Notes under the pieces: generated by a model
The model's input: only the letters and a program-made list of their open reading frames with translations
Databases searched by the model: none
Told to the model about the DNA's origin: nothing
Assembly: GCF_001879695.1 (NCBI RefSeq)
Contig: NZ_MNBL01000041.1
Coordinates: 124,001 to 188,000, forward strand
DNA length: 64,000 bases
Direction of reading: 5' to 3'
From: Nioella sediminis
Lineage (GTDB): Bacteria; Pseudomonadota; Alphaproteobacteria; Rhodobacterales; Rhodobacteraceae
Program-made: the position numbers and the translations under genes
Part shown: positions 1-9,586 of the stretch, piece after piece
Layout of the letters: each line of letters begins with the position of its first letter
Numbering within the stretch: the first letter of the stretch is position 1

Positions 1-20
1 GGTGACGAGGCGCGTTCGCG

Positions 21-46
21 GGTCGACGCGCGATGCGCGGCGAAAC
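21..46 (+). repeat. 26-bp palindrome-rich intergenic block (copy 1)
   Basis: Lies just past the stop codon of the secretion adaptor gene (on the minus strand). All 26 bases match 9561-9586 in inverted orientation. Confidence 0.85.
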
Positions 47-49
47 CCC

Positions 50-1360
50 TTACCCCTCGCGGAAGGCCCGATTGAAGTAATCCGAGAGCGGTCGCAGGAG
101 GTAGGCCATTGGCGTGCGGTCCTCGGTGCGAATGAAGGCCTCGACCGGCATCCCCGGCAGCAGCGTCTCGTCCTCAAGCCGCGTGGCCTCACCCTCGTTC
201 AGAACGATCTCGGCCGCGTAGTAGCTGACGCCCGTATTCTCATCCACGAAGGCATCCGCAGACACCTGCCGCACCTGACCGAACAGTTCGGGCGTGGTGC
301 GCGCATTGAAGGCGGGGAACCGCAGGACAACCTCCTGCCCGACAAAGACCTCGTCGACATTCGTCGGCGCGATCCGGGTCGAAATGATCAGTGGCCGGTC
401 CTGCGGCACGAGGAAGAGCACCGGCTGTGCCGCCTGCACCACTGACCGGGCACCGAACACGGCCAGCCCGTAGACCACCCCGTCAACCGGAGCGCGGATC
501 TCCGTCTGTGCCAGTTGCCGGCTCAGGGCGCGTGCCCGCTCGGCCAGTTCCGCCTGTTCCACCCGCACTTCGCGCAGTTGCGCGATGGCTTCCTCCCGGC
601 GTTCGGTTTCGAGTTGCAGGATCTGCAGGTCGATCTCTGTGATCCGGCCCGCCGCTTCCGCCGCGCTGGCCTCCAGCTCCCCGATCGTGCCAAGCAGGCG
701 CGCGCTTTCCCGGCGCAGGGCCAACCCGCGAGAGGCCTCGGCCAGCCCCCGGTCGATCAGGTCCTGCACGCTGACCAGTTCCAGCTCGACCAGCTCGCGC
801 TGATCGGTCAGGGCGGCCCTCTGGGCCGCGATGCCGTCCAGCTGCGCACCGATCTGCTCGGCGCGCCGGTTCAGCTGGTCGGTGGACTGGGTCAGGGTTT
901 CAACGCGCGCGGCAAAGAGGTTGCGCTGGCCTTCCAGAAGCTCCGCCAGATCCGCGTTCTCGGCAGCGGCCTCCAGCAGGTCGGGCGGAAAGGTGATCTC
1001 GGTCGCGAGATCGCGCTCCGCTTCCAGCCGGGCCTGCCTGGCACGCCATTCGTTCAGTTGCGCATTGGCCACGGACAGGCCCGATTGCAGATCGGACGGA
1101 TCGAGACGCAACAACACATCGCCTTCCGCCACGCGTTGCCCCTCGATCACGTCGAGTGTCAGAACCACGCCGCCGTCGGGATGCTGCACCGCCTGCCGGT
1201 TTCGATCGACCTCGATCTGGCCCGAGGCAACGACAGCCCCCGCGATGTTCGACAGGGCCGCCCAGGCCCCGAAGCCACCGACCAGGGCGACAAGCGCCAG
1301 CATACCCAAGGCGATCGGCCCCCTGACGGACCAAGCCTTGCTTGCCGTATCGTCGGACAT
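50..1360 (-). CDS. HlyD-family type I secretion periplasmic adaptor subunit
   Basis: 436 residues, usual length for PrtE/HlyD membrane-fusion proteins. It would bridge the inner-membrane ABC exporter to a TolC-like outer-membrane channel. An N-terminal membrane segment (about residues 14-36, rich in L/A/V) is followed by a lipoyl-like half ([18 protein letters not shown]), a long coiled coil rich in A/E/L/R (about 110-280), the second lipoyl half ([13 protein letters not shown]) and a C-terminal beta domain. The reading frame stays open further upstream, but I chose the ATG at 1360 because it overlaps the ABC gene's stop codon (ATGA) and the extension would only shadow that gene. It forms an operon with the ABC protein. 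No RTX-type substrate gene lies in the window. Confidence 0.9.
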   Translation of the reverse strand: MSDDTASKAWSVRGPIALGMLALVALVGGFGAWAALSNIAGAVVASGQIEVDRNRQAVQHPDGGVVLTLDVIEGQRVAEGDVLLRLDPSDLQSGLSVANAQLNEWRARQARLEAERDLATEITFPPDLLEAAAENADLAELLEGQRNLFAARVETLTQSTDQLNRRAEQIGAQLDGIAAQRAALTDQRELVELELVSVQDLIDRGLAEASRGLALRRESARLLGTIGELEASAAEAAGRITEIDLQILQLETERREEAIAQLREVRVEQAELAERARALSRQLAQTEIRAPVDGVVYGLAVFGARSVVQAAQPVLFLVPQDRPLIISTRIAPTNVDEVFVGQEVVLRFPAFNARTTPELFGQVRQVSADAFVDENTGVSYYAAEIVLNEGEATRLEDETLLPGMPVEAFIRTEDRTPMAYLLRPLSDYFNRAFREG

Positions 1361-3108
1361 CAGCTGATCCCCCCCTGCACAACCGGCATTTTCGCGGCCC
1401 CAAGCACCTGATCGGCGTTGCGCAGCACCTTCTGAAGGATCTCGTCGCGCGGACCGAAGGCCCGTGCGCCGCCATTGTCCAGAACCAGCAACATGTCGCA
1501 TTCGCGGATGGCGGCCGGGCGGTGCGCCATGATCAGAACGCCGTTTCCTGCCGCCTTCATCGCCTTGATCGCCCGGTTCAGCGCCTCTGCCCCGTCATTG
1601 TCGAGGTTGGAATTGGGTTCATCCAGCACCATCAGCACCGGGTCGCCATAGAGCGCCCGCGCCAGCCCGATCCGCTGGATCTGTCCGCCCGACAACCGGT
1701 TGGCACCGCTGATCATCCGCGTGTCGTAGCCTTCGCTCTGGCGTCGGATCAGCGCATCGGCATCCGCGCGCCTGGCCGCCTCCACCACCTTGGCGGGGTC
1801 CGGCTCCGCCTCCAGCCTTGCGATGTTTTCCGCCAGCGTGCCGTCAAACAGTGTCACCGTTTGCGGCAGGTAGCCGATCAGCTGGCCGAGCGTGTCAGGG
1901 TCGTACTGGTCTAGCGTCGCGCCATCCAGGCGGATCTGTCCGCCCGCCGGTTTCCAGACACCGGTCAGGGCCTTTGCGAGCGTTGATTTTCCTGCCCCCG
2001 AAGGCCCGATGATCCCGACGGCCTGTCCCGGCTCCACCTTGAAGGTCACGCCGCGCAGCGTCGCCTGCGCATGCCCCGGTGGCACGACCGAAAGCTGGTT
2101 GACCTCAAGCAGGGCCTTGGGCCGTGGCAGTGGCAGGCGCACGGGGTCCGGCCGTTCCTCGGTCAGCAATTCCTGTAGGCGCTGACGCCCCTCGCGGGCT
2201 CGGGCGATGACCTGCCATTGGCCAATGACCAGTTCAATCGGGGCCAAGGCCCGGCCCATCAGGATCGAGCCCGCAATCATCGCCCCTGCGGTCAGTTCCT
2301 CCTGCAGCACCAGATAGGCCCCAAGCCCCAGCATGGCCGATTGCAGGAACAGGCGCAGGGTCTTGGTCAGGGTGGCAAACCCCCCCACCTTGTCAGAGGC
2401 AGACATCCCTTGCCCAAGCGCCTGTTCACGCACAATCTTCCAGCGCGCCAAAGCCCGCCCCTGCATGCCGAGGCTGCGCACAAGCTCTGACTCGGTCTGC
2501 AACTGCCCGGCCATCCGGTCCGCCATCAGCGATGCCCCTCCGGCCTGGCTGAGAGGCCCCGATGACCGCGCCTTGTTGAGAAGCGTGATCAGCACAAGCG
2601 TCGCCCCACCCGCCAGGGCCAACCAGCCAAGCCACGGGTGAAACACGAAAATCGCCAGCACGAAAAGCGGAGTCCACGGCATGTCGAACACCGCCAGGAA
2701 CACGGGCGAGGACAAGAACCGCTGGATCGCCTCCAGATCAGTCAGGCCGGTATGCTGCTGTCCTGTGCGCCCGGCCCGCGCCAGCGTGGCCCTGAACACA
2801 CGTTCATCCAGCCGATCCTGCAACCGCGCGCCAACGCGCGCCGCGACCCGGCCACGGGCGTAGTCGAGAATACCCATGATCAGGAACAGGAACGTCACCA
2901 GAATGGACAGCGCCAGCAGGGTTTCCTCTGACCGGCTGCCAAGGACGCGGTCATAGACCTGCAGCATGTAAAGCGGGCCGGTCAGCATCAGCACATTGGT
3001 GAACATGCTGAACAGGAAGACCGCCCCTATCAGCCGCCCATTGCCGCCACTGGCGAGCCGCAGCTCATCCGCAGAGGCGTTTCGGCTGGAATGTGCCTGT
3101 CTCGTCAT
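1360..3108 (-). CDS. type I secretion system permease/ATPase (PrtD-like ABC exporter)
   Basis: 582 residues, typical of PrtD/AprD exporters that lack the C39 peptidase domain. The first half has about six membrane segments (from residue 25, [20 protein letters not shown]). The nucleotide-binding half has a Walker A ([17 protein letters not shown]), an ABC signature ([15 protein letters not shown]) and Walker B ([13 protein letters not shown]). It would energise one-step export of an unprocessed protein, usually one with a C-terminal signal. It is translationally coupled to the adaptor by a 1-base overlap. The substrate and the outer-membrane channel must be encoded elsewhere. Its promoter should lie in the AT-richer 3109-3261 gap shared with the divergent mlaA. 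Confidence 0.92.
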   Translation of the reverse strand: MTRQAHSSRNASADELRLASGGNGRLIGAVFLFSMFTNVLMLTGPLYMLQVYDRVLGSRSEETLLALSILVTFLFLIMGILDYARGRVAARVGARLQDRLDERVFRATLARAGRTGQQHTGLTDLEAIQRFLSSPVFLAVFDMPWTPLFVLAIFVFHPWLGWLALAGGATLVLITLLNKARSSGPLSQAGGASLMADRMAGQLQTESELVRSLGMQGRALARWKIVREQALGQGMSASDKVGGFATLTKTLRLFLQSAMLGLGAYLVLQEELTAGAMIAGSILMGRALAPIELVIGQWQVIARAREGRQRLQELLTEERPDPVRLPLPRPKALLEVNQLSVVPPGHAQATLRGVTFKVEPGQAVGIIGPSGAGKSTLAKALTGVWKPAGGQIRLDGATLDQYDPDTLGQLIGYLPQTVTLFDGTLAENIARLEAEPDPAKVVEAARRADADALIRRQSEGYDTRMISGANRLSGGQIQRIGLARALYGDPVLMVLDEPNSNLDNDGAEALNRAIKAMKAAGNGVLIMAHRPAAIRECDMLLVLDNGGARAFGPRDEILQKVLRNADQVLGAAKMPVVQGGIS

Positions 3109-3261
3109 CTTGGTGTCTGCCTCGCTGGTGAATCCGCTTTTCCGGTTCCACTAATTGTTGACTGCCTTGCCACATAATCCATCAAAAACGGGAAATCTGC
3201 CATTGCCCTCTGGCCCCCACCTTTGTTTTGAGGTGAGAGACCTTATTATCATGTATAGCCT

Positions 3262-4080
3262 ATGAAAGCCTTGACGAGAATCCCATTGACTGCTGCCGCA
3301 TCCACATCCCGACTTCGCGCCGCCCTGTGCGCAGTTCCACTGCTTGCCATGATGGCCTGCGGGCCAGCGGTGCTGCCCGGCGCGTCCGAAATCAACGACC
3401 CGACCGAGGCATCGAATCGGGCGATGCACGACCTGAACGTTGCGGTCGACCGGGCCGTGCTGCGCCCCGTGGCGCTTGGCTATGGCACCGCCGTCCCGGA
3501 ACCGGTGCGCAACGGGCTTGGCAATTTCTCGTCCAATCTCAATCAGCCGCTCTATGTCGTGAACGACATCCTGCAACTGCGTCTGGACGATGCCCTTCGC
3601 AACACGTTCCGCTTCCTGATGAACAGCACGATCGGCCTGGGCGGCCTGCTGGACCCGGCGTCTGAAGGCGGGCTTTACGCGGATGAAACCGATTTCGGTG
3701 AAACCCTGCATGTCTGGGGCGTGTCGGAAGGGGCTTACGTGGTGCTGCCGCTGCTTGGCCCCTCGACCAGCCGCGATACCGCCGGGCTGATCGTCGACAG
3801 CGTCATGAACCCCACCCGGCTGGCCTTCGCCCGGCCCGAAAGCGACTACATCACCGGGGCCAATGTGGCGGACGCGCTGAACACCCGGTACGAACTGGGG
3901 GATGAGATCGACCGGCTCTATTACGAAAGTGCCGATGGCTATGCGCAGGCGCGGCTGATCTACCTGCAAAACCGCCGCTACGAATTGCGAGGCAATCAGC
4001 CGACGGATTACGCGGACCCGTATGCCGATCCCTATGATGATTCCTATTTTGACCCCTATGAGGATCCATATGCCCAGTAA
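3262..4080 (+). CDS. mlaA: MlaA (VacJ) family outer-membrane lipoprotein
   Basis: 272 residues. A lipoprotein signal ends in the lipobox LLAMMAC, with the lipidated Cys near residue 33. The MlaA body follows (NRAMHDLNVAVDRAVLRPVA, NFSSNLNQPLYVVNDILQL, FRFLMNSTIGLGGLLDPAS, DFGETLHVWGVSEGAYVVLP). MlaA works with MlaC to remove phospholipids from the outer leaflet of the outer membrane. The C-terminus is unusual: the last 25 or so residues are an acidic Asp/Pro/Tyr repeat (DPY-type units). The next gene, mlaC, starts inside this repeat, overlapping by 11 bases. The Mla inner-membrane ABC genes are not in the window. Confidence 0.93.
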   Translation: MKALTRIPLTAAASTSRLRAALCAVPLLAMMACGPAVLPGASEINDPTEASNRAMHDLNVAVDRAVLRPVALGYGTAVPEPVRNGLGNFSSNLNQPLYVVNDILQLRLDDALRNTFRFLMNSTIGLGGLLDPASEGGLYADETDFGETLHVWGVSEGAYVVLPLLGPSTSRDTAGLIVDSVMNPTRLAFARPESDYITGANVADALNTRYELGDEIDRLYYESADGYAQARLIYLQNRRYELRGNQPTDYADPYADPYDDSYFDPYEDPYAQ

Positions 4081-4681
4081 GTTCAGCCTCACCCGGCGGG
4101 CCTTCCTTGGACTGACCGGCGCCAGCGCCGCCGCCCTTGCCCTGCCCGAACGTGCCTTGGCGCTGACCGTCGGGGCCGCTCAGACGCTGGTCGAGCGTTT
4201 GGTAAGCGACCTCTACGACGCCATCAATTCCGGCGGCAGCGAAGCGCGCATGTTCAGCGATTTCGCGGGCTTGCTGGACCGCTATGCGGATATGCCGATC
4301 ATCGCGCAATCGGTTCTGGGCGTCGATTGGCGGCGCGCATCGAATGCGCAGCGCAGCGCATTCGTGGATGCCTTCAGCGGGTATATCTCGCGCAAATATG
4401 GCAGCCGCTTCCGAGAGTTGATCGGCGGACAGATCGAAGTGACAGGCGCACGTGCGATCCGCAATTTCTTCGAGGTGACATCGGTCGCGCGCCTGCGCGG
4501 CGAAGCGCCCTTCGACGTGATCTGGCTGGTCTCGGATGGCTCCGGCCAGGCGCGGGTGTTCAACCTGATCATTCAGGGCATCAACCTGCGCACCACCGAA
4601 GCGGAAGAGGTCGGCGCGATGCTGGACCGAAACCGTGGCGACCTTGACGCGATGATCGCCGATCTGCGCAACGCAAGCTGA
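4070..4681 (+). CDS. mlaC: MlaC/Ttg2D family phospholipid-binding protein, Tat-type signal
   Basis: About 203 residues from the ATG at 4070. An earlier in-frame ATG (4022) would put the signal peptide behind 16 extra residues, so the later start is preferred. The N-terminus carries SLTRRAFLGLTG followed by an Ala/Leu-rich stretch, which looks like a twin-arginine signal. The mature part matches the MlaC/Tol_Tol_Ttg2 family (RYADMPIIAQSVLGVDWRRA, FVDAFSGYISRKYG, VFNLIIQGINL). It would carry phospholipid across the periplasm between MlaA and the inner-membrane Mla complex. It overlaps mlaA and ends just before a hairpin shared with the convergent PBP gene. Confidence 0.9.
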   Translation: MPSKFSLTRRAFLGLTGASAAALALPERALALTVGAAQTLVERLVSDLYDAINSGGSEARMFSDFAGLLDRYADMPIIAQSVLGVDWRRASNAQRSAFVDAFSGYISRKYGSRFRELIGGQIEVTGARAIRNFFEVTSVARLRGEAPFDVIWLVSDGSGQARVFNLIIQGINLRTTEAEEVGAMLDRNRGDLDAMIADLRNAS

Positions 4682-4690
4682 TCGAAAACC

Positions 4691-4716
4691 GGGGCTGCCA
4701 TTTGGGCGGCAACCCC
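4691..4716. terminator. bidirectional terminator-like hairpin between mlaC and the PBP gene
   Basis: A 9-bp stem with one mismatch and a short loop sits between two convergent stop codons. It lacks a long T-run, so Rho-independent action is plausible but not certain. Confidence 0.5.
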
Positions 4717-4727
4717 GTTCAGGTCGG

Positions 4728-6908
4728 TCAGTTCCGGTTCGCGCCTAGCAACCCCAGAACCTCCATCAGGATCTGTTCCGCAATATCCGGTCTGCGACCC
4801 GGTGCCTCCTCGATCGGTTCGGGACGCGCCTCTTCCGCCGGGTCGATCATCGGCAAGGGGCGGGGCGGGATGCCGTCATGAATGGCTTCCATCGTCTGCC
4901 GCCAGATCTCGGCTGGCAAGCCGCCGCCCGTCACCCCCGACATGGGTGAGTTGTCGTCATAGCCCATCCAGACCCCGGCCACGTAATCCGCCGTGAAGCC
5001 GATGAACCACGCGTCGCGTGCCGATGTGGTGGTGCCGGTCTTGCCTGCGACGGGCCGGTCGGGCAGTTGCGCCCGCTGGCCGGTGCCGTTGGCGACAACC
5101 TGCGCCATCATGTAAGTCAGCTGCCGCGCCGCGAATTCCGAGATCACCCGTTCGCGGATACCGCCGCCCTGCCCCATCATCGGTTCCGTGTCCCCCACCA
5201 ACCGCAGATCGACAAGGCCATAGGGCGTCACGGCAGAGCCGCCGTTCAGAATGCCCGCATAGGCGCCAGTCATCTCTATGAGTGTGCTTTCGGACGCGCC
5301 AAGCGCCAAGGCCGGGCCAAGCGCCAGATCGCTTTCGATGCCGAACTCGGCGGCCACGGTGCGCACCAGATCGCGGCCCACCTCTTCTGACAATCGCACG
5401 GCGGGCGTGTTCAGCGAGGCCCGGAGCGCCTCGGTCAGCGTCACCGTGCCGTAGAACTCTCCGGTATAGTTGCGGGGGGAATAGGGCCCCGACCCCGGCA
5501 CGTTGATCGTCAGTGGCGCATCCTCGACCAGATCGTCGAAACGCCAACCCAGATCGAGCGCGGTAGCATAGACAAAGGGCTTGAAGGCGGACCCCGTCTG
5601 CCGCATCGCCATCGTGGCACGGTTGAACAGGCCGGTGCCCTCCTGCCGGCCGCCCACCATGGCACGCACGGCCCCATCCGCCGACATGACGATGATCGCG
5701 GCCTCGGCCTCGGACCCTTCGCGCACCTGGTTTTCGAACACATCCACCAAGGCGGCCTCTGCAGCCTCCTGCATGCGCGGGTCAAACGTGGTGCGGATGA
5801 TCACGTCTTCTGTCGTTTCCCGCAGCAGGAAATCCGGGCCTTGCGTCATCACCCAATCGGCGAAATAGCCACCGGCGCGCGCCTCTGCCGCCTCTGACAG
5901 GGTCGCGGGGTTGGCGCGGGCTTCGGCAGCCTCGGCGGCGGTCAGGTATCCCTGCTCTTCCATCAGCCCCAGCACCACGGCCGCCCGGTCCTGCGAGCGT
6001 TGCAGGCTGGATGTCGGCGCATAGCGCGAGGGGGCGGTCAACAGACCGGCAATAATGGCGCTTTCCTGCGGATTGAGCTCAGCCGCGGAATGCCCGAAAT
6101 AGCGCTGAGAGGCCGCTTCGACCCCGAAGGCGCCAGCGCCCATATAGGCGCGGTTCAAATAGATCGTCAGGATTTCCTGCTTGGTGTAGCGCAGCTCCAT
6201 CGCCAGAGAGAACGGCAGTTCCTGGATCTTGCGCCACAGGCTGCCGCGTCGGCAATCGGCCTCGTATTCCGCTTCGGTTTCCCATTCATCGGGATCGAAG
6301 GCCACCCCAAGGCATAGCAGCTTGGCCACCTGCTGCGTGATGGTGGACCCGCCATGGCCCTCCAGCGGGCCGCGCCCTTCGCGCAGGTTGATACGGATGG
6401 CCGAAGCGATACCGCGCGGGGAAATCCCCCAGTGGCGGAAAAAGCGCCGGTCTTCTGTCGCCACGATGGCGTTGACCACATGTTCCGACACCGTTTCCGT
6501 GTCGATCAGCCCGCCATATTGCTCGCCCCGCCACGCAAAGACATTGCCGTCCCGGTCAAGCATCGTCACCGATCCGCGCGCGCGTCCGTCCACAAGTTCG
6601 GTCATTGGCGGCAGGGTGGAGTAGATATAAGCGGTCGCGCCCGCAAGGATCAGCACAAGAGCCAGCGTCGCGCGCCAGACGATCCCGAAAACGATGCGCC
6701 AGATGAACCGGAAGAAGGCCCCGATGGCGCCCCGTATCCCGCCCCGTCGCCGGTGCGGCGTGCGGCGGCGCGATCTGCCTGATTTTCGACCAGATCCGCC
6801 GGAGCCAGACGACCGTGAAGATTTCGCAGGTGCAGCATTCCTGCGCTCCGCGACAAGCCTGCGGCCCGAACGGGCGTTCCGCCCGCCTCTGTTTCCTGAT
6901 GCGCTCAT
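4728..6908 (-). CDS. class A penicillin-binding protein (transglycosylase/transpeptidase)
   Basis: 726 residues from the ATG at 6908. The longer open frame runs back into glnK and is rejected. A very basic Arg/Ser/Gly-rich cytoplasmic tail (about 1-65) precedes one membrane helix (about 75-97). The GT51 transglycosylase domain contains VATEDRRFFRHWG with the catalytic Glu, then STITQQVAKL. The transpeptidase domain has SAFK (SxxK), SLN and KTGTTTSARD. A Cys-containing acidic insert (about 210-230) interrupts the GT51 domain. The protein polymerises and cross-links peptidoglycan at the inner membrane. It is PBP1A-like in size; I cannot separate PBP1A from other class A types by eye. Confidence 0.93.
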   Translation of the reverse strand: MSASGNRGGRNARSGRRLVAERRNAAPAKSSRSSGSGGSGRKSGRSRRRTPHRRRGGIRGAIGAFFRFIWRIVFGIVWRATLALVLILAGATAYIYSTLPPMTELVDGRARGSVTMLDRDGNVFAWRGEQYGGLIDTETVSEHVVNAIVATEDRRFFRHWGISPRGIASAIRINLREGRGPLEGHGGSTITQQVAKLLCLGVAFDPDEWETEAEYEADCRRGSLWRKIQELPFSLAMELRYTKQEILTIYLNRAYMGAGAFGVEAASQRYFGHSAAELNPQESAIIAGLLTAPSRYAPTSSLQRSQDRAAVVLGLMEEQGYLTAAEAAEARANPATLSEAAEARAGGYFADWVMTQGPDFLLRETTEDVIIRTTFDPRMQEAAEAALVDVFENQVREGSEAEAAIIVMSADGAVRAMVGGRQEGTGLFNRATMAMRQTGSAFKPFVYATALDLGWRFDDLVEDAPLTINVPGSGPYSPRNYTGEFYGTVTLTEALRASLNTPAVRLSEEVGRDLVRTVAAEFGIESDLALGPALALGASESTLIEMTGAYAGILNGGSAVTPYGLVDLRLVGDTEPMMGQGGGIRERVISEFAARQLTYMMAQVVANGTGQRAQLPDRPVAGKTGTTTSARDAWFIGFTADYVAGVWMGYDDNSPMSGVTGGGLPAEIWRQTMEAIHDGIPPRPLPMIDPAEEARPEPIEEAPGRRPDIAEQILMEVLGLLGANRN

Positions 6909-7152
6909 GCCTGATCCTGCTCTTTTGATCGCAACATAGGGGATTTCGAGTCGTTTGTGGAGGGTTCTCGCCGCACTGCCGAAATTCCATTGCGCCCAAT
7001 TATTAACCGTTTGCCCGATTTCATGCAAAAATTTTGCGACCCCCCTCGAATGCGGCCCTCCAACTCCCCTCCCTTCGTTGCTCTTCCCGCCTGTGGGGTC
7101 TGCATTGGCAACGTCCGGGTCGCAGAACCCAAAACGACGGAAGGGTAAAACC

Positions 7153-7491
7153 GTGAAACTCATCATTGCAGCAATCAAGCCGTTCAAGCTGGAGGAGGTC
7201 CGCGAAGCTCTGACCTCTATCGGCGTGCGGGGCATGATGGTGACCGAGATCAAGGGCTTCGGCTCTCAGTCCGGGCACACCGAAATCTATCGCGGCGCGG
7301 AATATGCCGTGAACTTCGTTCCCAAAGTCAAGCTGGAGATCGTGGTGGCCGATGCCATGGCCGATCAGGTTGTCGAAACCATCCAGACCACAGCCAAGAC
7401 CGACAAGATCGGTGACGGCAAGATCTTCGTCCTCGACGTCTCTGCTGCCGTGCGCGTCCGCACCGGCGAGACCAATGACGACGCCCTCTAA
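7153..7491 (+). CDS. glnK: nitrogen regulatory protein P-II (GlnK)
   Basis: 112 residues from a GTG at 7153, the normal PII length; the upstream extension shadows the divergent PBP gene. It begins MKLIIAAIKPFKLEEVREAL. The T-loop carries Tyr51 (IYRGAEYAV), the site uridylylated by GlnD. Trimeric PII senses 2-oxoglutarate and ATP/ADP, and GlnK reversibly blocks AmtB. amtB starts 28 bases downstream, so this is the classic glnK-amtB pair. Expression is normally under nitrogen control (NtrC); I could not find a correctly spaced sigma-54 site upstream. Confidence 0.95.
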   Translation: MKLIIAAIKPFKLEEVREALTSIGVRGMMVTEIKGFGSQSGHTEIYRGAEYAVNFVPKVKLEIVVADAMADQVVETIQTTAKTDKIGDGKIFVLDVSAAVRVRTGETNDDAL

Positions 7492-7519
7492 GCAACTGTC
7501 AGAACCAGGGATAAATACC

Positions 7520-8884
7520 ATGCAAGTCAGAAAGTTTCTTCCGGCAGTTGCCCTAGCGGCAGTCCTGCTGCCCACCATGGGCCTCGCCCAAGAGGCCGAA
7601 GCCGTGCCGACCTTTGACGAGATCGGCCCCTATATCATGACCACCCTGCTGTTCTGCATGGCGGGGTTCCTTGTCTTCTTCATGGCGGCTGGCTTTGCCA
7701 TGCTGGAAGGCGGTCTGGTGCGGTCCAAGAACGTCACCATGCAGATGACCAAGAACATCGCGCTGTTTTCCATCGCCGCCATCATGTACTGGCTGATGGG
7801 CTTCAACCTGATGTACCCTGGGGCCTTTGACGAGGCCACTGGCGCATACCCCGATGGCTGGATCATCGCGGGATATGTCGGCGGCTTCTTCAACACGACG
7901 GTGCTTGATCCCGTCGGCGTCGCCGCAGCCGATGCAGCGCTCGACTACGCGTCGGTCGGGTCGGACTTCTTCTTCCAGCTGGTCTTCGTTGCCGCCACCG
8001 CCTCGATCGTTTCGGGTGCCCTGGCGGAGCGGATCAAGCTGTGGCCGTTCCTGGCCTTCGTCGTGGTCCTGACCGGTGTCATGTACCCGATCTCCGGCTC
8101 CTGGCAGTGGGGCACCGGGTGGCTGGCACAGGCTGGGTTCTCCGACTTCGCCGGGTCGACCATCGTGCACTCCGTGGGTGGCTGGGCCGCTCTGGCCGGT
8201 GCCCTGATCCTCGGGCCGCGCCTTGGCAAATACGGCAAGGATGGCCGCGTGAACCCGATCCCCGGGTCCAACCTGGCCCTTGCCACGCTCGGCACGTTCA
8301 TCCTGTGGCTCGGCTGGTTCGGCTTCAATGGCGGTTCGCAGCTGGCCATGGGCACCGTCGGCGACATCTCTGACGTCAGCCGCATCTTCGCCAACACCAA
8401 TATGGCCGCTGCAGCGGGTGCCGTTGCCGCAATGATCCTGACGCAGGTGATGTTCGGCAAGGTCGACCTGACCATGGTGCTGAACGGCGCCCTGGCTGGC
8501 CTCGTGTCGATCACCGCAGAGCCTCTCGCCCCCACCCTGTTCGGCGCACTCTGGATCGGTGCCGTGGGCGGTGTCATCGTGGTCTTCGCGGTACCCTTCC
8601 TCGACAAGCTCAAGATCGACGACGTGGTCGGCGCCATCCCGGTGCACCTCTTCGCCGGGATCTGGGGCACGATCGCCGTGGTCTTCTACAATGAGGGTGC
8701 AAGCCTTGCGACGCAGCTGACGGGCATTGCCGCCTATGGTGTGTTCACCTTCGTCGGCAGCGCGGTCATCTGGTACGTTCTGAAAATGACCGTTGGCATC
8801 CGTGTCAGTGAAGAGGACGAGATGATGGGCCTCGACATGTCGGAACTGGGGATGGAAGCCTACCCGGAATTCTCCAAGGGCTGA
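7520..8884 (+). CDS. amtB: ammonium transporter AmtB
   Basis: 454 residues from the ATG at 7520. A cleavable signal peptide (MQVRKFLPAVALAAVLLPTM, cut near GLAQ) precedes the 11-helix Amt channel. Family hallmarks are GFLVFFMAAGFAMLEGGLVR, TIVHSVGGWAAL with the first pore His, and VHLFAGIWGTIAV with the second pore His. It imports ammonium across the inner membrane and is gated by GlnK from the gene just upstream. A strong hairpin terminator follows. Confidence 0.96.
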   Translation: MQVRKFLPAVALAAVLLPTMGLAQEAEAVPTFDEIGPYIMTTLLFCMAGFLVFFMAAGFAMLEGGLVRSKNVTMQMTKNIALFSIAAIMYWLMGFNLMYPGAFDEATGAYPDGWIIAGYVGGFFNTTVLDPVGVAAADAALDYASVGSDFFFQLVFVAATASIVSGALAERIKLWPFLAFVVVLTGVMYPISGSWQWGTGWLAQAGFSDFAGSTIVHSVGGWAALAGALILGPRLGKYGKDGRVNPIPGSNLALATLGTFILWLGWFGFNGGSQLAMGTVGDISDVSRIFANTNMAAAAGAVAAMILTQVMFGKVDLTMVLNGALAGLVSITAEPLAPTLFGALWIGAVGGVIVVFAVPFLDKLKIDDVVGAIPVHLFAGIWGTIAVVFYNEGASLATQLTGIAAYGVFTFVGSAVIWYVLKMTVGIRVSEEDEMMGLDMSELGMEAYPEFSKG

Positions 8885-8937
8885 ACCGGTAACATGGCTG
8901 ATCCGGGCTCTCCCTATTTCCCGGATTGGCAGAGCGG

Positions 8938-8967
8938 AAAGCGGCGTCCCATCCGGGCGCCGCTTTT
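8938..8967 (+). terminator. Rho-independent terminator after amtB
   Basis: A perfect 9-bp stem (AAAGCGGCG / CGCCGCTTT) with an 11-base loop, ending in four T residues, lies 54 bases past the amtB stop. Confidence 0.75.
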
Positions 8968-9045
8968 CCTGTAAGGTCCTATCAGCACACAAATAACCGC
9001 GCCGCGCCTGGGCGTGGCAGGGTTGTTTGGAAAACCGGAAAGCGC

Positions 9046-9366
9046 TTAGATTTCGCCTTCGATCCAGCTTTGCAGGGCGGCTTTCGGGGCTGCGCCGATC
9101 TTGTTCGACACAACTTCACCACCCTTGAAGAGAAACAGGGCGGGAATCCCTCTCACACCCAGTTGCATGGGGGAATTCGGGTTCTCGTCTACGTTGATCT
9201 TGACGATTTTCACCTTGCCGGCCATCTCTTCCGAGATCTCTTCCAGCGCGGGACCGATCTGGCGGCAAGGGCCGCACCATTCGGCCCAGAAATCCACCAC
9301 GACGGGGATATCGGATTGTTTGACTTCAGCGTCAAATGTTGCGTCGGTGACGGCGGTGGTGGCCAT
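9046..9366 (-). CDS. trxA: thioredoxin 1
   Basis: 106 residues, a complete cytosolic thioredoxin. It has the active site [15 protein letters not shown] and the cis-proline loop [14 protein letters not shown]. It reduces disulfides in ribonucleotide reductase and other targets, using electrons from thioredoxin reductase. It lies downstream of addA on the same strand but across a repeat-rich gap of about 410 bases, so it probably has its own promoter. Confidence 0.97.
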   Translation of the reverse strand: MATTAVTDATFDAEVKQSDIPVVVDFWAEWCGPCRQIGPALEEISEEMAGKVKIVKINVDENPNSPMQLGVRGIPALFLFKGGEVVSNKIGAAPKAALQSWIEGEI

Positions 9367-9503
9367 ATCTAGCCCTCCTGGAGAGAATTTTCACGAGTCA
9401 GGGGCGAAACGTATGGGCGGCGATGGACAAGGTCAAGCGACTGAAACACCCAAGCGCAATCATGTGATCGGCGCGGCACATTTCGCCCGGGATTGAGGGG
9501 GGC

Positions 9504-9549
9504 GCCCCCCCGTACACCCCCTGTACACCCCCCGTACACCGGGCGTGCA
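9504..9549. repeat. GTAC array with 11-bp period (copy 1)
   Basis: Three GTAC tetramers and one GTGC start at 9512, 9523, 9534 and 9545, exactly 11 bp apart, separated by mostly C-rich spacers (ACCCCCC type). A second array with the same unit lies at 30631-30667. Confidence 0.85.
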
Positions 9550-9560
9550 TATGAATCGCG

Positions 9561-9586
9561 GTTTCGCCGCGCATCGCGCGTCGACC
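9561..9586 (-). repeat. 26-bp palindrome-rich intergenic block (copy 2)
   Basis: The reverse complement of these 26 bases is identical to positions 21-46 of the window. The block contains CGCGCGATGCGCG and GTCGAC. A diverged relative sits at 59245-59269. Confidence 0.85.

Noticed and set aside
3151-4092. Long minus-strand open frame opposite mlaA
   Set aside because: Codon-shadow of mlaA; composition rich in His/Arg/Gln typical of antisense reading, no ribosome site or family.
7106-7124. Possible sigma-54 promoter before glnK (TGGCA...TCGCA)
   Set aside because: The GG-to-GC distance is 15 bases instead of 12, so the site does not fit.
7553-8992. Long minus-strand open frame opposite amtB
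   Set aside because: Shadow of amtB; very His/Asp-rich, no recognisable domain.
9504-9549. CRISPR array
   Set aside because: The unit is 11 bp with near-constant C-rich spacers, not a repeat-spacer pattern, and no cas genes are present.
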